NCBI GenBank assembly: GCA_963716245.1
Contig: OY970300.1
Location: forward strand, 1,116,001 to 1,180,000
DNA from: VRUE01 sp963716245
GTDB taxonomy: Bacteria > Actinomycetota > Thermoleophilia > Solirubrobacterales > 70-9
Direction of reading: 5' to 3'
Length of the DNA: 64,000 nt
This document shows positions 35,078 through 46,611 of this stretch, piece after piece. Position 1 is the first letter of the stretch. Each line of letters opens with the position of its first letter. Under the pieces are notes generated by a model, which was not told the DNA's origin, made no database searches, and saw nothing but the letters and a program-made list of their open reading frames with translations. Position numbers and translations under genes: made by a program.

Positions 35078-35094
35078 ACTTACGTGAAGTAAGT
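35078..35094. promoter_or_regulatory. Inverted repeat in the CMD-glnA divergent promoter region
   Basis: ACTTAC-GTGAA-GTAAGT, a perfect 6-bp dyad, lies in an AT-rich patch (about 35030-35098) with repeated CTTTA elements. It may be an operator for the CMD gene or glnA; the regulator is unknown. Confidence 0.45.
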
Positions 35095-35227
35095 TATAGC
35101 GGATTTCGCGGTCGCTCGCAAGCGCCGAACCCGCTCTTTCATACCCGCAACGGCCACGCACGGCACCTGCCCGGAGCGGTTCGCCTATGGTTGCCGCTCA
35201 ACCTCGTCTCGGAGCCAAGGAGGCCGG

Positions 35228-36580
35228 ATGGCAGACAAACCGCAGAGCGCCGCCGACGTGACGCGGATCGTCGAGGAAAGCGACGTCCGCTTCGTCCGCC
35301 TCTGGTTCACCGACGTGCTCGGTCAGCTGAAGAGCTTCTCGATCAACGCCGCCGAGCTGGAGGACGCCTTCGAGGGAGGCATGGGCTTCGACGGCTCCTC
35401 GATCACCGGCTTCAACCCGATCGAGGAGTCGGACATGATCGCGATGCCCGACCCGTCGACCTTCGCCCTGATCCCCTGGCGCCCCGAGCAGGAGAACGCG
35501 GTGGCGCGGATGTTCTGCGACGTCCGGGTGCCCGGTGGCGAGCCCTACGAGGGCGACCCGCGCTGGATCATGCGGCGGGCGCTGAAGCGCGCCGAGGAGC
35601 TCGGCTTCGACGCCTACAACATCGGCCCCGAGCTCGAGTACTTCTACTTCCGCTCCGCCAAGCCCGACGGCGGCGTCCCCGAGGTCCTCGACGAGGGCGG
35701 CTACTTCGACCTGACCACGCTCGACGCCGGCTCCGACGTGCGCCGCGAGACGATCCTGGCACTGGAGAAGATGGGCATCCACGTCGAGTACGCCCACCAC
35801 GAGGTCGGCCCCTCCCAGCACGAGGTCGACATGCGCTACAAGGACGCGCTGGCGATGGCCGACGACTGCATGACCTACCGCATCGTCGTCAAGGAGTACG
35901 CGATGAAGTACGGCTGGCACGCGACCTTCATGCCGAAGCCCCTGTTCGGCGAGAACGGCTCCGGCATGCACGTCCACCAGTCGCTCGCCAAAGACGGCAA
36001 GAACGCCTTCTTCGACCCCGACGACCAGTACTTCCTCTCGGCCACGGCGAAGGCCTTCATCGCCGGCCAGCTGAAGCACGCGCGCGAGATCGCGCCGCTG
36101 TTCGCCCAGTGGGTCAACTCCTACAAGCGGCTCGTCCCCGGCTACGAGGCGCCGGTCTACCTCGCCTGGTCGCGCCGCAACCGCTCGGCGCTGATCCGCG
36201 TGCCGCTCTACCACCCCGGCAAGGAGGGCGCGACCCGGGCCGAGCTGCGTTGTCCCGACCCGGCCTGCAACCCCTACCTCTGCTTCGCGGGGATGCTGCA
36301 GGCGGGCCTGGAGGGGATCGAGAAGGGCTACGAGCTGCCCGAGCCGATGGAGCAGAACCTCTACCACCTCTCGCCCGAAGAGCGGACGCAGCGCGGGATC
36401 GAGCAGCTGCCCGAGACGCTCGGCGAAGCGATCGACATCGCCGCCGACTCCGAGCTGGTCCTGCGCACGCTCGGCGAGCACACCTTCCGCCGCTTCATCG
36501 AGATCAAGCGGCAGGAATGGGAGGACTACCGCGTCCAGGTGACGCCGTTCGAGATCGAGCGGTTCCTGCCGGTTCTCTAG
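35228..36580 (+). CDS. glnA: Type I glutamine synthetase
   Basis: 450 residues, ATG preceded by AAGGAGG at 5 nt. GSI motifs are present: MGFDGSSITGF, the metal-binding ELEYFYF, NGSGMHVHQS, the ATP-site KxP-like segment RNRSALIRVP, and the NLYHLSPEER loop. The length and RTQRGIEQLP context after NLYHL resemble the GSI-alpha type, so adenylylation control is doubtful although a Tyr is present. It makes glutamine from glutamate, ammonia and ATP. Confidence 0.95.
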   Translation: MADKPQSAADVTRIVEESDVRFVRLWFTDVLGQLKSFSINAAELEDAFEGGMGFDGSSITGFNPIEESDMIAMPDPSTFALIPWRPEQENAVARMFCDVRVPGGEPYEGDPRWIMRRALKRAEELGFDAYNIGPELEYFYFRSAKPDGGVPEVLDEGGYFDLTTLDAGSDVRRETILALEKMGIHVEYAHHEVGPSQHEVDMRYKDALAMADDCMTYRIVVKEYAMKYGWHATFMPKPLFGENGSGMHVHQSLAKDGKNAFFDPDDQYFLSATAKAFIAGQLKHAREIAPLFAQWVNSYKRLVPGYEAPVYLAWSRRNRSALIRVPLYHPGKEGATRAELRCPDPACNPYLCFAGMLQAGLEGIEKGYELPEPMEQNLYHLSPEERTQRGIEQLPETLGEAIDIAADSELVLRTLGEHTFRRFIEIKRQEWEDYRVQVTPFEIERFLPVL

Positions 36581-38976
36581 TCCCTCGCTCCGGGCTTCGA
36601 GAGCGCCGACGGGGCCCAGAAGCCCTTGCCGGCGCTGAGCCCGGCGGCGGGGACGAGCACGCTGCGGACTAGGAAGGTGTCGAGCAGGACGCCGAAGGCG
36701 ACGACGAAGCCGATCTCGGTGAGGAAGGTGAGCGGGAGGGTGGCGAGGACCGAGAAGGTGCCGGCGAGGACGATGCCGGCGCTGGTGATCACCGCGCCGG
36801 TGACGGCGAGGGCCCGCAGGATCCCCTGCTCGGAGCCGTGCCGCAGCGTCTCCTCGCGCGCGCGGGCGATCAGGAAGATGTTGTAGTCGACCCCGAGCGC
36901 GACGAGGAAGACGAAGGCGAACAGCGGCAGCGAGGGGTCCGAGCCGGGGAAGCCGAAGACGACGTCGAAGACGAAGTAGCCGACGCCGAGCGCGGCGAGG
37001 AAGCTGAGGATCACCGTGCCGACCAGGATCAGCGGCGCGACCACCGCGCGCAGCAGCACGATCAGGATCACGAGGACGACGAGGAGGACGATCGGCGGGA
37101 TCACGATCGAGTCCCAGCCGGCCGCGTCGCGCACGTCGGCTTCGACCGCGCTCGGGCCGCCGACGACGGTCTCGGCGGATACCCGGTGGGCGGCGCCGCG
37201 GATCGGCTCGATCAGCTCGAAGGCCTCGGTCGAGTAGGGGTTCGGCTCCAGCGTCGCCTGGAGCAGGACCCCGGGGGGCCCCTCGGCGACCGGCGGGGAG
37301 ACGGAGTCGACGCCGTCGACGCCCTCTACGGCACGGCGCACCGACTCGACTTCGCCCCGGCTCGGGACGACGACGTCGGTCAGGCCGGTGGTGCCGGAGG
37401 GGAAGCTCTTGTCGAGCAGCTTCTGTCCTTCGACCGACTCGACTTCGGTCCGGTAGCTGTCTTCGGCGGTGAGGTCGGTCGAGAAGAAGGCGAAGCCGGC
37501 GCAGCAGATCAGCAGCACCGCGATCGCCCCGGCCATCACCCGGCGCGGGCCGGCGGCGACCCGGTCGCCGACCCGTTTCCAGAACCCGTGGGTGGCGTCG
37601 GCGGTGTGCTCGAGCCGGTGGCGGCGGACCTCGTAGGGCGTGAAGAAGCGCCGGTCGAGCGGGCCGACTATCAGCGAGGGTAGGCGGCGGCCGCTAAGCC
37701 GCCGCAGGACCCAGTTGACCAGCACCAGCGGCAGCAGGACGAGGACGACCAGCGAGGCGGCGAAGACCCTGACGAAGGCGCCGATCGCGCCGCCCTCGAC
37801 GATCGTCCGGCGCGCGCGCTGGCCGACGCCGTCGGCGCTCGGGGCGGTCTCGGCGGCGTGGGGCACGAAGGGCCAGAAGGCGCGGCGGCCGAAGATCGTC
37901 AGCAGCGCGGGGAGGAGAGTCAGCATCGAGAGCGCCGCGCAGGCGATCCCGATCGCGGCGATCGGCCCGAGGCCCGCGGTGCCGTTGACCTTAGCCAGCA
38001 TCAGGCAGAGCAGCGCCGCGATCACGGTCGCCGCCGAGGCGAGGATCGCCGGCCCGGCCGAGGCGAGCGCGGTGCGCATCGCCTCGTGCTTGTCGACCGT
38101 GCGGTGCAGCTCCTCGCGGTAGCGGGCGACGAGCAGCAGCGCGTAGTCGGTGCCGGCGCCGAGCACCAGCACCGACATGATCGAGCTCGACTGGCCGTTG
38201 ATCGTCACGCCCAGCTCCGAGACGCCGTAGCCGATCGAGCGCGAGAGCGTCTCGGCGAAGATCACGGCCGCCAGCGGGATCAGGAAGAAGAACGGCGAGC
38301 GGTAGATGACGATCAGCAGGAAGATGACCAGGCTGAGCGCCGCGAGCAGCAGCGTCGCGTCGATGCTTTCGAAGACTTCGATCGCGTCGGCCGAGAAGCC
38401 GGCGCCGCCGGTGATCTTCACCTCGAGCCCGCCGCCCGGGTCGGAGATCTCCTCGCGCCAGAACTCGACCGGGTCGAGGATGCGTTCGCCCTCGCCGTTG
38501 CCGGCGATGTAGGCGGTGACGATCGCCGCCCTGCCGTCCTCGGAGACGGCGGGGCCGACGAAGGGCTCGTAGTCGCGCGGCTGCCCCGGCACCGGCGGCG
38601 GCGCGTCGCCGTTCCGCTTGCCGCCGGCCGCGGCGGTCGGGCCGTCGGCAATCACACCCGGGAAGCGCTCTTTCGTCATCGCGCCGACGTCGGCGACGAT
38701 CGTGCGGCGGTCGGCCGCGGTCAGCCCCGCCTCGCGCCGGTAGACGATCACCGCCGGCGCCAGTTCGCCCTTCTGCAGCGATTCGACCGCGTCGAGCGCG
38801 TCGGTCGATTCGGCCGAGCCGGGCAGGTAGGAAGTGGCCTCGTTGCTTTCGGCCTCCTCGAACCTGCTCGGCAGTTCAGCCGGGCCGGCGGCGACGAAGA
38901 TCGCCAGGAACCAGGCCGCGAAGACGATCCACTTCGCCCGGCGGCCGGCCGGGAGGGTGAAGAGCGAGCCGCGCAC
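36577..38976 (-). CDS. MMPL/RND-family membrane transporter
   Basis: About 800 residues from GTG 38976; a longer frame begins at 39060. The architecture is TM1, a large periplasmic-type loop, TM2-6, a second loop and TM7-12. The typical MMPL signatures are present in both halves: LGAGTDYALLLVARYREEL and LGVDYNIFLIARAREE, with Asp in the TM segments for proton relay. This family exports lipids or other hydrophobic compounds. It converges with glnA with a 4-nt overlap. Confidence 0.88.
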   Translation of the reverse strand: MRGSLFTLPAGRRAKWIVFAAWFLAIFVAAGPAELPSRFEEAESNEATSYLPGSAESTDALDAVESLQKGELAPAVIVYRREAGLTAADRRTIVADVGAMTKERFPGVIADGPTAAAGGKRNGDAPPPVPGQPRDYEPFVGPAVSEDGRAAIVTAYIAGNGEGERILDPVEFWREEISDPGGGLEVKITGGAGFSADAIEVFESIDATLLLAALSLVIFLLIVIYRSPFFFLIPLAAVIFAETLSRSIGYGVSELGVTINGQSSSIMSVLVLGAGTDYALLLVARYREELHRTVDKHEAMRTALASAGPAILASAATVIAALLCLMLAKVNGTAGLGPIAAIGIACAALSMLTLLPALLTIFGRRAFWPFVPHAAETAPSADGVGQRARRTIVEGGAIGAFVRVFAASLVVLVLLPLVLVNWVLRRLSGRRLPSLIVGPLDRRFFTPYEVRRHRLEHTADATHGFWKRVGDRVAAGPRRVMAGAIAVLLICCAGFAFFSTDLTAEDSYRTEVESVEGQKLLDKSFPSGTTGLTDVVVPSRGEVESVRRAVEGVDGVDSVSPPVAEGPPGVLLQATLEPNPYSTEAFELIEPIRGAAHRVSAETVVGGPSAVEADVRDAAGWDSIVIPPIVLLVVLVILIVLLRAVVAPLILVGTVILSFLAALGVGYFVFDVVFGFPGSDPSLPLFAFVFLVALGVDYNIFLIARAREETLRHGSEQGILRALAVTGAVITSAGIVLAGTFSVLATLPLTFLTEIGFVVAFGVLLDTFLVRSVLVPAAGLSAGKGFWAPSALSKPGARD

Positions 38977-39108
38977 TGGCGGGCATCCTCTCAAATGGTT
39001 CCGGCCGGCGGGTCCTGTCGCGGCGGCCCTCCCCCATGTGCTCGGACGCGCTTCGCGCACCCTGCGCTATGGGGGACCCCCGCCCCCGCGCCACCCGCCG
39101 AGGAACGG

Positions 39109-41076
<1,968 letters not shown>

Positions 41077-41112
41077 GGGGCCAGACTACCCGCGCCCGCT
41101 CCAAGCCAACTA

Positions 41113-42621
41113 ATGGGGATGGGGGCTCAGCGAAACTGGGTCGGAATGCGGGGAAATCGACCTTTGCCGCGCGACTTCAGACCACTTCACCTCTACATTC
41201 CGTTGGTGGCAAAGGAGCGGCTCCTCGTCGAGGGTGGGCCGGCGATCGACGCCGTGCTCGAGAAACTGGAACCGGACGACCGGCAGGTCCTCCTGGCCGC
41301 TCTCGAACGGGCGGAACGGACTGAGGCCGAGCTTCGCTATCTCGCCGACCACGACTCGCTCACCGGGCTGCTCGACCGCCGCCGCTTCCGCGCCGAGCTG
41401 GACCAGCAGGTCTCCTTCACCGCCCGCTACGGCGGGCAGGGCGCGGTGATGATCGTCGACATCGACGGCCTGAAGACGATCAACGACACCTACGGTCACC
41501 ACGCCGGCGACAGCCTGATCCGCCAGGTGGCCGCGACGATGCGCGAACGGGTGCGCACCACCGACATCGTCGCCCGCCTCTCCGGGGACGAGTTCGCGAT
41601 CCTGATGCCCCAGACCGACACGGCGGGCGCGCTGCACCTCGGCGAAGACCTCCGTGCCCAGGTCGCCGAGAGCGCCCGGCCCGCGCCGGAGGCCGACCCC
41701 GCCACGATCAGCGTCGGGATCACGATGTTCGGAGCCAAGGGCGACGTCGGTGCCGAGGCGGTGCTGGTCGCCGCCGACCAGGCGATGTACAGGGCCAAGG
41801 AGGACGGTCGCAACCAGATCGCCCTCTTCCGCGACCCGAGCGAGCCCGAGCGCGAGCCGGAGCGGCGCCAGACCGCCGCCGCGCGCATCCGCGACGCGCT
41901 CACCCAGGACCGGCTCAGCCTCCACACGCAGGCGATCCACAACCTCTCCTCGGGAGGGATCGAGCGCTACGAGCTGCTGCTGCGGATGACCAGCGAAGAG
42001 GGGGAGCTGCTGCCCGCCGCCTCCTTCATCCAGGCTGCCGAGCGCGCCGGGATGGTTCAGGAGCTCGACCGTTGGGTGGTCGCGCGGGCGCTGCGACTGC
42101 TCGCCGAGCGCGAGCGCCAGGGCCGGCCGCTCTCGCTCCACGTCAACCTCTCCGGTGCCTCGCTGACCGACGTCTCCGTGCTCGAGTTCATCGAACGGCG
42201 GCTCGACGAGGAGGGGGCGGACCCCAAACGGTGCACCTTCGAGATCACCGAGACGTCCCAGGTCTACGAGTACGACTACGAGGCGGCGGCCGGGTTCGCC
42301 GACCGGCTGACCGACTTCGGCTGCCAGGTGGCGATCGACGACTACGGCGCCGGCTTCGGCCCGTTCCATTACCTGAAGCGGATCCCCTTCGACCTGATCA
42401 AGATCGACGGCTCCTTCGTCCGCGACATGCCGCGCAGCGACGCCGACCAGCTCACCGTCCAGGCGATCGTCCAGATCGCCCGCGGCCTCGGCAAGGCGAC
42501 GATCGCCGAGTACGTGCAGGACGACGCGACGACCGAGATGCTGCGCGACTACGGCGTCGACATGGCCCAGGGCTTCCACCTCGGCCGCCCGATGGACCTC
42601 GACGAGGCTCTGGCGGTCTAG
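41113..42621 (+). CDS. GGDEF-EAL cyclic-di-GMP turnover protein
   Basis: About 502 residues. The start is uncertain: ATG 41113 has no clear ribosome site and GTG 41206 is an alternative; a much longer upstream frame overlaps other genes and is rejected. GGDEF domain about residues 80-235 (DHDSLTGLLDRRRF, ARLSGDEF: a functional SGDEF variant). EAL domain about 260-500: ELLLRM in place of EALxR, NLSG, EITET, DDYGAGFG, KIDGSFV. The catalytic Glu, Asn, Asp-Asp and Lys are present, so phosphodiesterase activity is plausible. No transmembrane or sensor domain is seen. Confidence 0.92.
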   Translation: MGMGAQRNWVGMRGNRPLPRDFRPLHLYIPLVAKERLLVEGGPAIDAVLEKLEPDDRQVLLAALERAERTEAELRYLADHDSLTGLLDRRRFRAELDQQVSFTARYGGQGAVMIVDIDGLKTINDTYGHHAGDSLIRQVAATMRERVRTTDIVARLSGDEFAILMPQTDTAGALHLGEDLRAQVAESARPAPEADPATISVGITMFGAKGDVGAEAVLVAADQAMYRAKEDGRNQIALFRDPSEPEREPERRQTAAARIRDALTQDRLSLHTQAIHNLSSGGIERYELLLRMTSEEGELLPAASFIQAAERAGMVQELDRWVVARALRLLAERERQGRPLSLHVNLSGASLTDVSVLEFIERRLDEEGADPKRCTFEITETSQVYEYDYEAAAGFADRLTDFGCQVAIDDYGAGFGPFHYLKRIPFDLIKIDGSFVRDMPRSDADQLTVQAIVQIARGLGKATIAEYVQDDATTEMLRDYGVDMAQGFHLGRPMDLDEALAV

Positions 42622-42879
42622 TTCCGAGAAGAGATCTCGTGAGGGGGCCGCTCTCGCGAGTGCGCCGCGCGGTCTGGCGTGCTCGCGGATTGGCGCGCGT
42701 GGAAAACACTCACACGAGATTTGCTGGGCAAAAGGGCGCGACCGAGTCTACGCGGTCGAAATTGAACATGAAATCTTGACTAAGTGCGCCCGGGCCCGTT
42801 ATCCCTTCCCTATCCCAAGGCAGGGATACCGCTGTATCTGGGGGAGCAGCGGCGAAAACAAATCCGAAAGGAAGAAGAT

Positions 42880-43554
42880 ATGAGTCGCAAAATCAAGGCG
42901 CTCGGGCTCGCCGTCGTGGCGGTGCTCGCGATGAGCGCAATTGCTGCCTCCTCGGCTTCGGCCGCAACCGCCAAATTCACAGCATCTGAATACACCGCAA
43001 ACCTGTCGACGACCGATACGGGAGCTGGGGACCTTTTCACAGTGTCTGAATCGTCGCTCAGCTGCAGCGCAGAGAAATTCACTGGAAGCTTGAGCAAAGC
43101 GAGCACCGAACTCTCGGTTACACCGGAATACAACGAATGTCGGACAGTCGGTCAGTCGTTCGACAACGTCACAGTTACACACAATAAATGTGCTTTCCTG
43201 TTTACAGTTACCTCTACACCAGCCGGTCACGAATCAACGGGGACCGTTGATATCTGTCCGGGCGGCCAAACCCTTGAAATCCATCACTACTCAAGTATGG
43301 CCAATCACACCTCAGGTACCTCGAGCTGCACAGTCACAGTCGGGAAACAGACTCCCACCGGTTCTCCGGTGAAATACATCAGCGATACACCTTCGGGTAC
43401 CGTGCTGATAGAAGGGACGATCCCGGTTGCGGCACAGCTGCATGGGGCCTGCTCATTCGGTTTCACAATCAACACCACCGCGACCTATCACGCCAGCACC
43501 ACGGCGTCAGGTCTCAACAAATCAGGCGGGAAAGTCAACGTTCACGTCGGCTGA
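42880..43554 (+). CDS. Secreted protein of unknown function
   Basis: 224 residues from ATG 42880 with AAAGGAAG upstream. A clear signal peptide (IKALGLAVVAVLAMSAIAAS, cleavage after SASA) precedes a Thr/Ser-rich beta-type sequence with six Cys. Codon use looks less GC-rich than that of its neighbours. Such small secreted proteins are typical of Solirubrobacterales, but I do not recognise a domain. The gap before it (42622-42879) shows only a ribosome site and no obvious gene. Confidence 0.75.
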   Translation: MSRKIKALGLAVVAVLAMSAIAASSASAATAKFTASEYTANLSTTDTGAGDLFTVSESSLSCSAEKFTGSLSKASTELSVTPEYNECRTVGQSFDNVTVTHNKCAFLFTVTSTPAGHESTGTVDICPGGQTLEIHHYSSMANHTSGTSSCTVTVGKQTPTGSPVKYISDTPSGTVLIEGTIPVAAQLHGACSFGFTINTTATYHASTTASGLNKSGGKVNVHVG

Positions 43555-43604
43555 CCGTCCTGTAGCAACGACGCTCCTGTCTCTTTCGAGATGGAGCCAT
43601 TAGG

Positions 43605-43638
43605 TGCCGCAGGGCCGGGATAGCCCGGCCCTGCGGCA
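43605..43638 (+). terminator. Strong hairpin terminator
   Basis: TGCCGCAGGGCCGGG-ATAG-CCCGGCCCTGCGGCA, a perfect 15-bp stem 50 nt after the secreted-protein gene; only a weak A/T tail follows. Confidence 0.8.
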
Positions 43639-43676
43639 TATAAAGCGCATCAGACTGTCGCTCTATCGGCCATTCC

Positions 43677-43706
43677 TTGACAGATAACGAATAATTTCGA
43701 TATATT
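43677..43706 (+). promoter_or_regulatory. Sigma-A-type promoter
   Basis: TTGACA (43677-43682), 18-nt spacer, TATATT (43701-43706), in an AT-rich patch unlike its surroundings, about 55 nt upstream of the next gene. It likely drives the two large secreted-protein genes. Confidence 0.7.
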
Positions 43707-43760
43707 CGATTTAGCGCTTTGGGGATGCGCTGACGACAGGGACCAGAGAAAGGCGGGGTA

Positions 43761-46610
43761 GTGCAGGGACATCGAATGGTCATGTGCGTTGCGATCGCCA
43801 ATGTGATCCTTGTCTGGATGTCCATCTCGGCCAGCGCGGTGGTTCCGAATGCCTGCCCCAACGAAGCGTTGCGCGTTGGTCCCTCGACCAACCTGGAGGA
43901 TTGTCGAGCCTACGAGATGGTCTCCCCCCTCGACAAACGGGGCGGAGACATCCAGGCGCTGGCGCCAGCCGGTGGGGGTGCTCTGTTCAGCTCATTCAAA
44001 CAGAGCTCACTCACCGGTGAGAAGGTCACGTATACGTCAAGCACTGCCTTCGGGGACGCGGTCGCAAGCCCGTGGGCGAACCAATACCTTTCCGCTCGCG
44101 GTGCCGATGGCTGGTCCACGCACGGCATCTCACCGCCGCGCGGCCTATCGGTCTTCGAGGGCAGGATGCCCTTGCCCCCGACCAACTGGGAGACGCAAAG
44201 CCCGTTCGAGGCGTTTACGCCCGATCTCTGTGATGCCTGGCTCCGGGACAGCAACGTCGTGCCACTTGCGCCCGACGGCTTGAAGGGATATGTCAATCTT
44301 TACCGACGCTCCAACTGCGGCGTGGAGGGGTACGAAGCGCTGAGCAAGGACGAAGGGGGCCCCTTCGGACCGGCGACCGTGTACCTCAACGACGCGGGCG
44401 AAATCGGCACCGGCCTCGGGCCTGGACCGGGCTTGAGGTTTCAGGGGGCTTCAGACGACCTGAGGCACCAGGTCTTCGTCTCGGGGGCTGCCCTGACGCC
44501 GGACGAAGTCGGTTACGTGGCGAAATGCACGACGACGACCGGGGGGGTCGTCGCCTACCAGTGGCTCAGGAACGGCGTCTCGATCGAAGGCGCCATCCTG
44601 CCCACCTACACCATGACTGCGGCCGACGCAGGCAAGGCGATTCAGTGCCAGGTCACCATCACCAACGCCAAAGCCGGATCGACCCAGGTTGCCAACCCGC
44701 CCCGGGTGGTCTCCCCGGCACCGGAAACGCCGGTGCCGGCGGCACCGGCGACCGTAGCCGCTCCGGACGCGAGCGCCCCGTTGACGGTAGGCGGTGCAGG
44801 CGGGCAGACGTTGACCTGCAACCCGCTGAAGGCGGGCACCACCAAAGAAGGAGAGCCGATCGAGGCCAAATGGGGAGGGTCGCCCAGCTTCAGCTTTCAG
44901 TGGTACCGCAATGGCGCCCCTCTCCCAGGGGCGACGAGCGCCAGCTACACCGTCAGCGCCACGGACCTGGCCAGCCCGGCGGTCTTCCAGTGCGCCGTGA
45001 CCGCGACCAATGCAGGGGGCAGCGTAATCAAGGTGAGCCAAAACCGCGCTACGGAGCCGACGCCGACGAGCCCATCCCCGCCCGGGGGCAATGCTGGCAG
45101 CCCCGTGGTTAGCAATTGGGAGAAAACGACGCGCCTCTATGACCTGCACGAAGGCAGGCTGGAGCTGGTCAGCGTGCTGGCGGGGGGCCAACCGGATCCA
45201 CAGAACTCGGTGGCCGGAACGCTTGGTTCCGCGATCAACAACCGAGAATCGTCGGTCGAGCATGCCGTCTCTGATGACGGATCCAGGATCTTCTGGACCT
45301 CGGTTGGCGGAAACAGCGCTAGGGGGCCGGGTCAGATCTACGTCCGCATAGGCGGCATCGAGACCGTTTCCGTCTCCGAAGACGCTGAAAAACTGGCTGG
45401 TCCGACCAGTCGGTCGCTATTCTGGACGGCCGCGGCCAACGGCTCTGCGGCTCTGTTCAGCACTGGCGGCTTTACCGCTGAAAATCTTCCCCGGGGCGCG
45501 GGTCTCTACGAATTCGACGTCGACAGCGAGACGACGCGGCTGGTTGCCGGACAGGTTCTGGGCGTCCTCGGCGCCGCCGACGACCTATCTCGCATTTATT
45601 TCGTCTCGACCGAGGTACTTGATGAGGGTGCGGTCGCGGGGCAATGGAACCTCTACATCGAGGAGGGAGGAACGAAGACCCTGATCGGAGTCCTTTCTGC
45701 CGCCGATCGGGAGGTTCACGAAACCGGCTTGAGCTCCTTCCGGCCCGCGCCGCTTCGGCGTGCTTCCCGGGTGAGCACCGATGGCCGTCACCTCGCCTTT
45801 CAGGCTCTTGCCAGCTTGACCGGATACGAAAACGTCGACTCCACCGGTAAACGCTATACCGAGGTCTTCCACTATGACGCGGATTCCAAGGCGCTTACCT
45901 GTGTCTCTTGCAGCTCGAGTGGCCCGCCAAGCGGGTCTCCCATTTTGGTCCCTTACCACGCCTTCGGCGAAGAGCTCAAGGACGACGCCGCTTTCAACAA
46001 TGCGTATGGAGAGGCGGCGTCGTTGCCGACCTGGGAGCGCGAGCAGCATGCCTCCAGGGCACTCTCGGAGGACGGCAACCGCATTTTCTTCCACAGCCAC
46101 GAGGCTCTGGCTCCCGGCGATGTCAATGGAGTAAAAGACGTCTACCAGTGGGAGGCATCTGGGACGGGCAGCTGCGATCAGCCCGGTGGATGCGTCAGCC
46201 TGATCTCGACCGGCACGAGCGAGCAGGCGACCGAATTCGTCGACGCGAGCGCGAGCGGCAACGATGTATTCATCGCAACCGCGAGCTCGATCGATCCGCG
46301 TGACGAAAGCGCGGTGGACATTTACGACGCGCGGGTGGGCGGGGGCTTCCCGATCCCACTGCCGCCGGACGAATGCTTGGGCGACGAGTGCCAGAGAATC
46401 CCACCGGCCCCAAATCATCCCAGGGCCACCAGCCCCTTGTTCACCGGGCCTGAGAACCCGCGGCCGCGCGCCGGCTGCAAAGCGCTCGCACGCCGCGCGG
46501 CCAGGCTGACCCGGCGGGCACGGCGCACCGGTGACGCGCGGGTGGCCAAGCAGGCGAAGCAGGCCCGCAAACGGGCCAGGAAATGTCGCCGTGCGAGCCG
46601 GAGAGGTTGA
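43761..46610 (+). CDS. Large secreted beta-propeller-like protein with two Ig-like inserts
   Basis: 949 residues, GTG start (ATG 43776 is an alternative). Signal peptide MCVAIANVILVWMSISASA, then RAYEMVSPLDKRGGDIQ, a motif of a secreted protein group common in Thermoleophilia. Two Ig-like repeats occur near residues 255-300 and 378-425 (VAYQWLRNGVSIEG and FSFQWYRNGAPLPG with ADAGKAIQCQV and FQCAVTATNAGG). The surrounding sequence has PD40/TolB-like propeller strands (VSDDGSRIFWTS, VSTDGRHLAFQA, LSEDGNRIFFHS). The C-terminus is very Arg/Lys-rich. Probably a cell-surface or exported protein; function unknown. Confidence 0.8.
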   Translation: MQGHRMVMCVAIANVILVWMSISASAVVPNACPNEALRVGPSTNLEDCRAYEMVSPLDKRGGDIQALAPAGGGALFSSFKQSSLTGEKVTYTSSTAFGDAVASPWANQYLSARGADGWSTHGISPPRGLSVFEGRMPLPPTNWETQSPFEAFTPDLCDAWLRDSNVVPLAPDGLKGYVNLYRRSNCGVEGYEALSKDEGGPFGPATVYLNDAGEIGTGLGPGPGLRFQGASDDLRHQVFVSGAALTPDEVGYVAKCTTTTGGVVAYQWLRNGVSIEGAILPTYTMTAADAGKAIQCQVTITNAKAGSTQVANPPRVVSPAPETPVPAAPATVAAPDASAPLTVGGAGGQTLTCNPLKAGTTKEGEPIEAKWGGSPSFSFQWYRNGAPLPGATSASYTVSATDLASPAVFQCAVTATNAGGSVIKVSQNRATEPTPTSPSPPGGNAGSPVVSNWEKTTRLYDLHEGRLELVSVLAGGQPDPQNSVAGTLGSAINNRESSVEHAVSDDGSRIFWTSVGGNSARGPGQIYVRIGGIETVSVSEDAEKLAGPTSRSLFWTAAANGSAALFSTGGFTAENLPRGAGLYEFDVDSETTRLVAGQVLGVLGAADDLSRIYFVSTEVLDEGAVAGQWNLYIEEGGTKTLIGVLSAADREVHETGLSSFRPAPLRRASRVSTDGRHLAFQALASLTGYENVDSTGKRYTEVFHYDADSKALTCVSCSSSGPPSGSPILVPYHAFGEELKDDAAFNNAYGEAASLPTWEREQHASRALSEDGNRIFFHSHEALAPGDVNGVKDVYQWEASGTGSCDQPGGCVSLISTGTSEQATEFVDASASGNDVFIATASSIDPRDESAVDIYDARVGGGFPIPLPPDECLGDECQRIPPAPNHPRATSPLFTGPENPRPRAGCKALARRAARLTRRARRTGDARVAKQAKQARKRARKCRRASRRG

Positions 46611-46611
46611 A

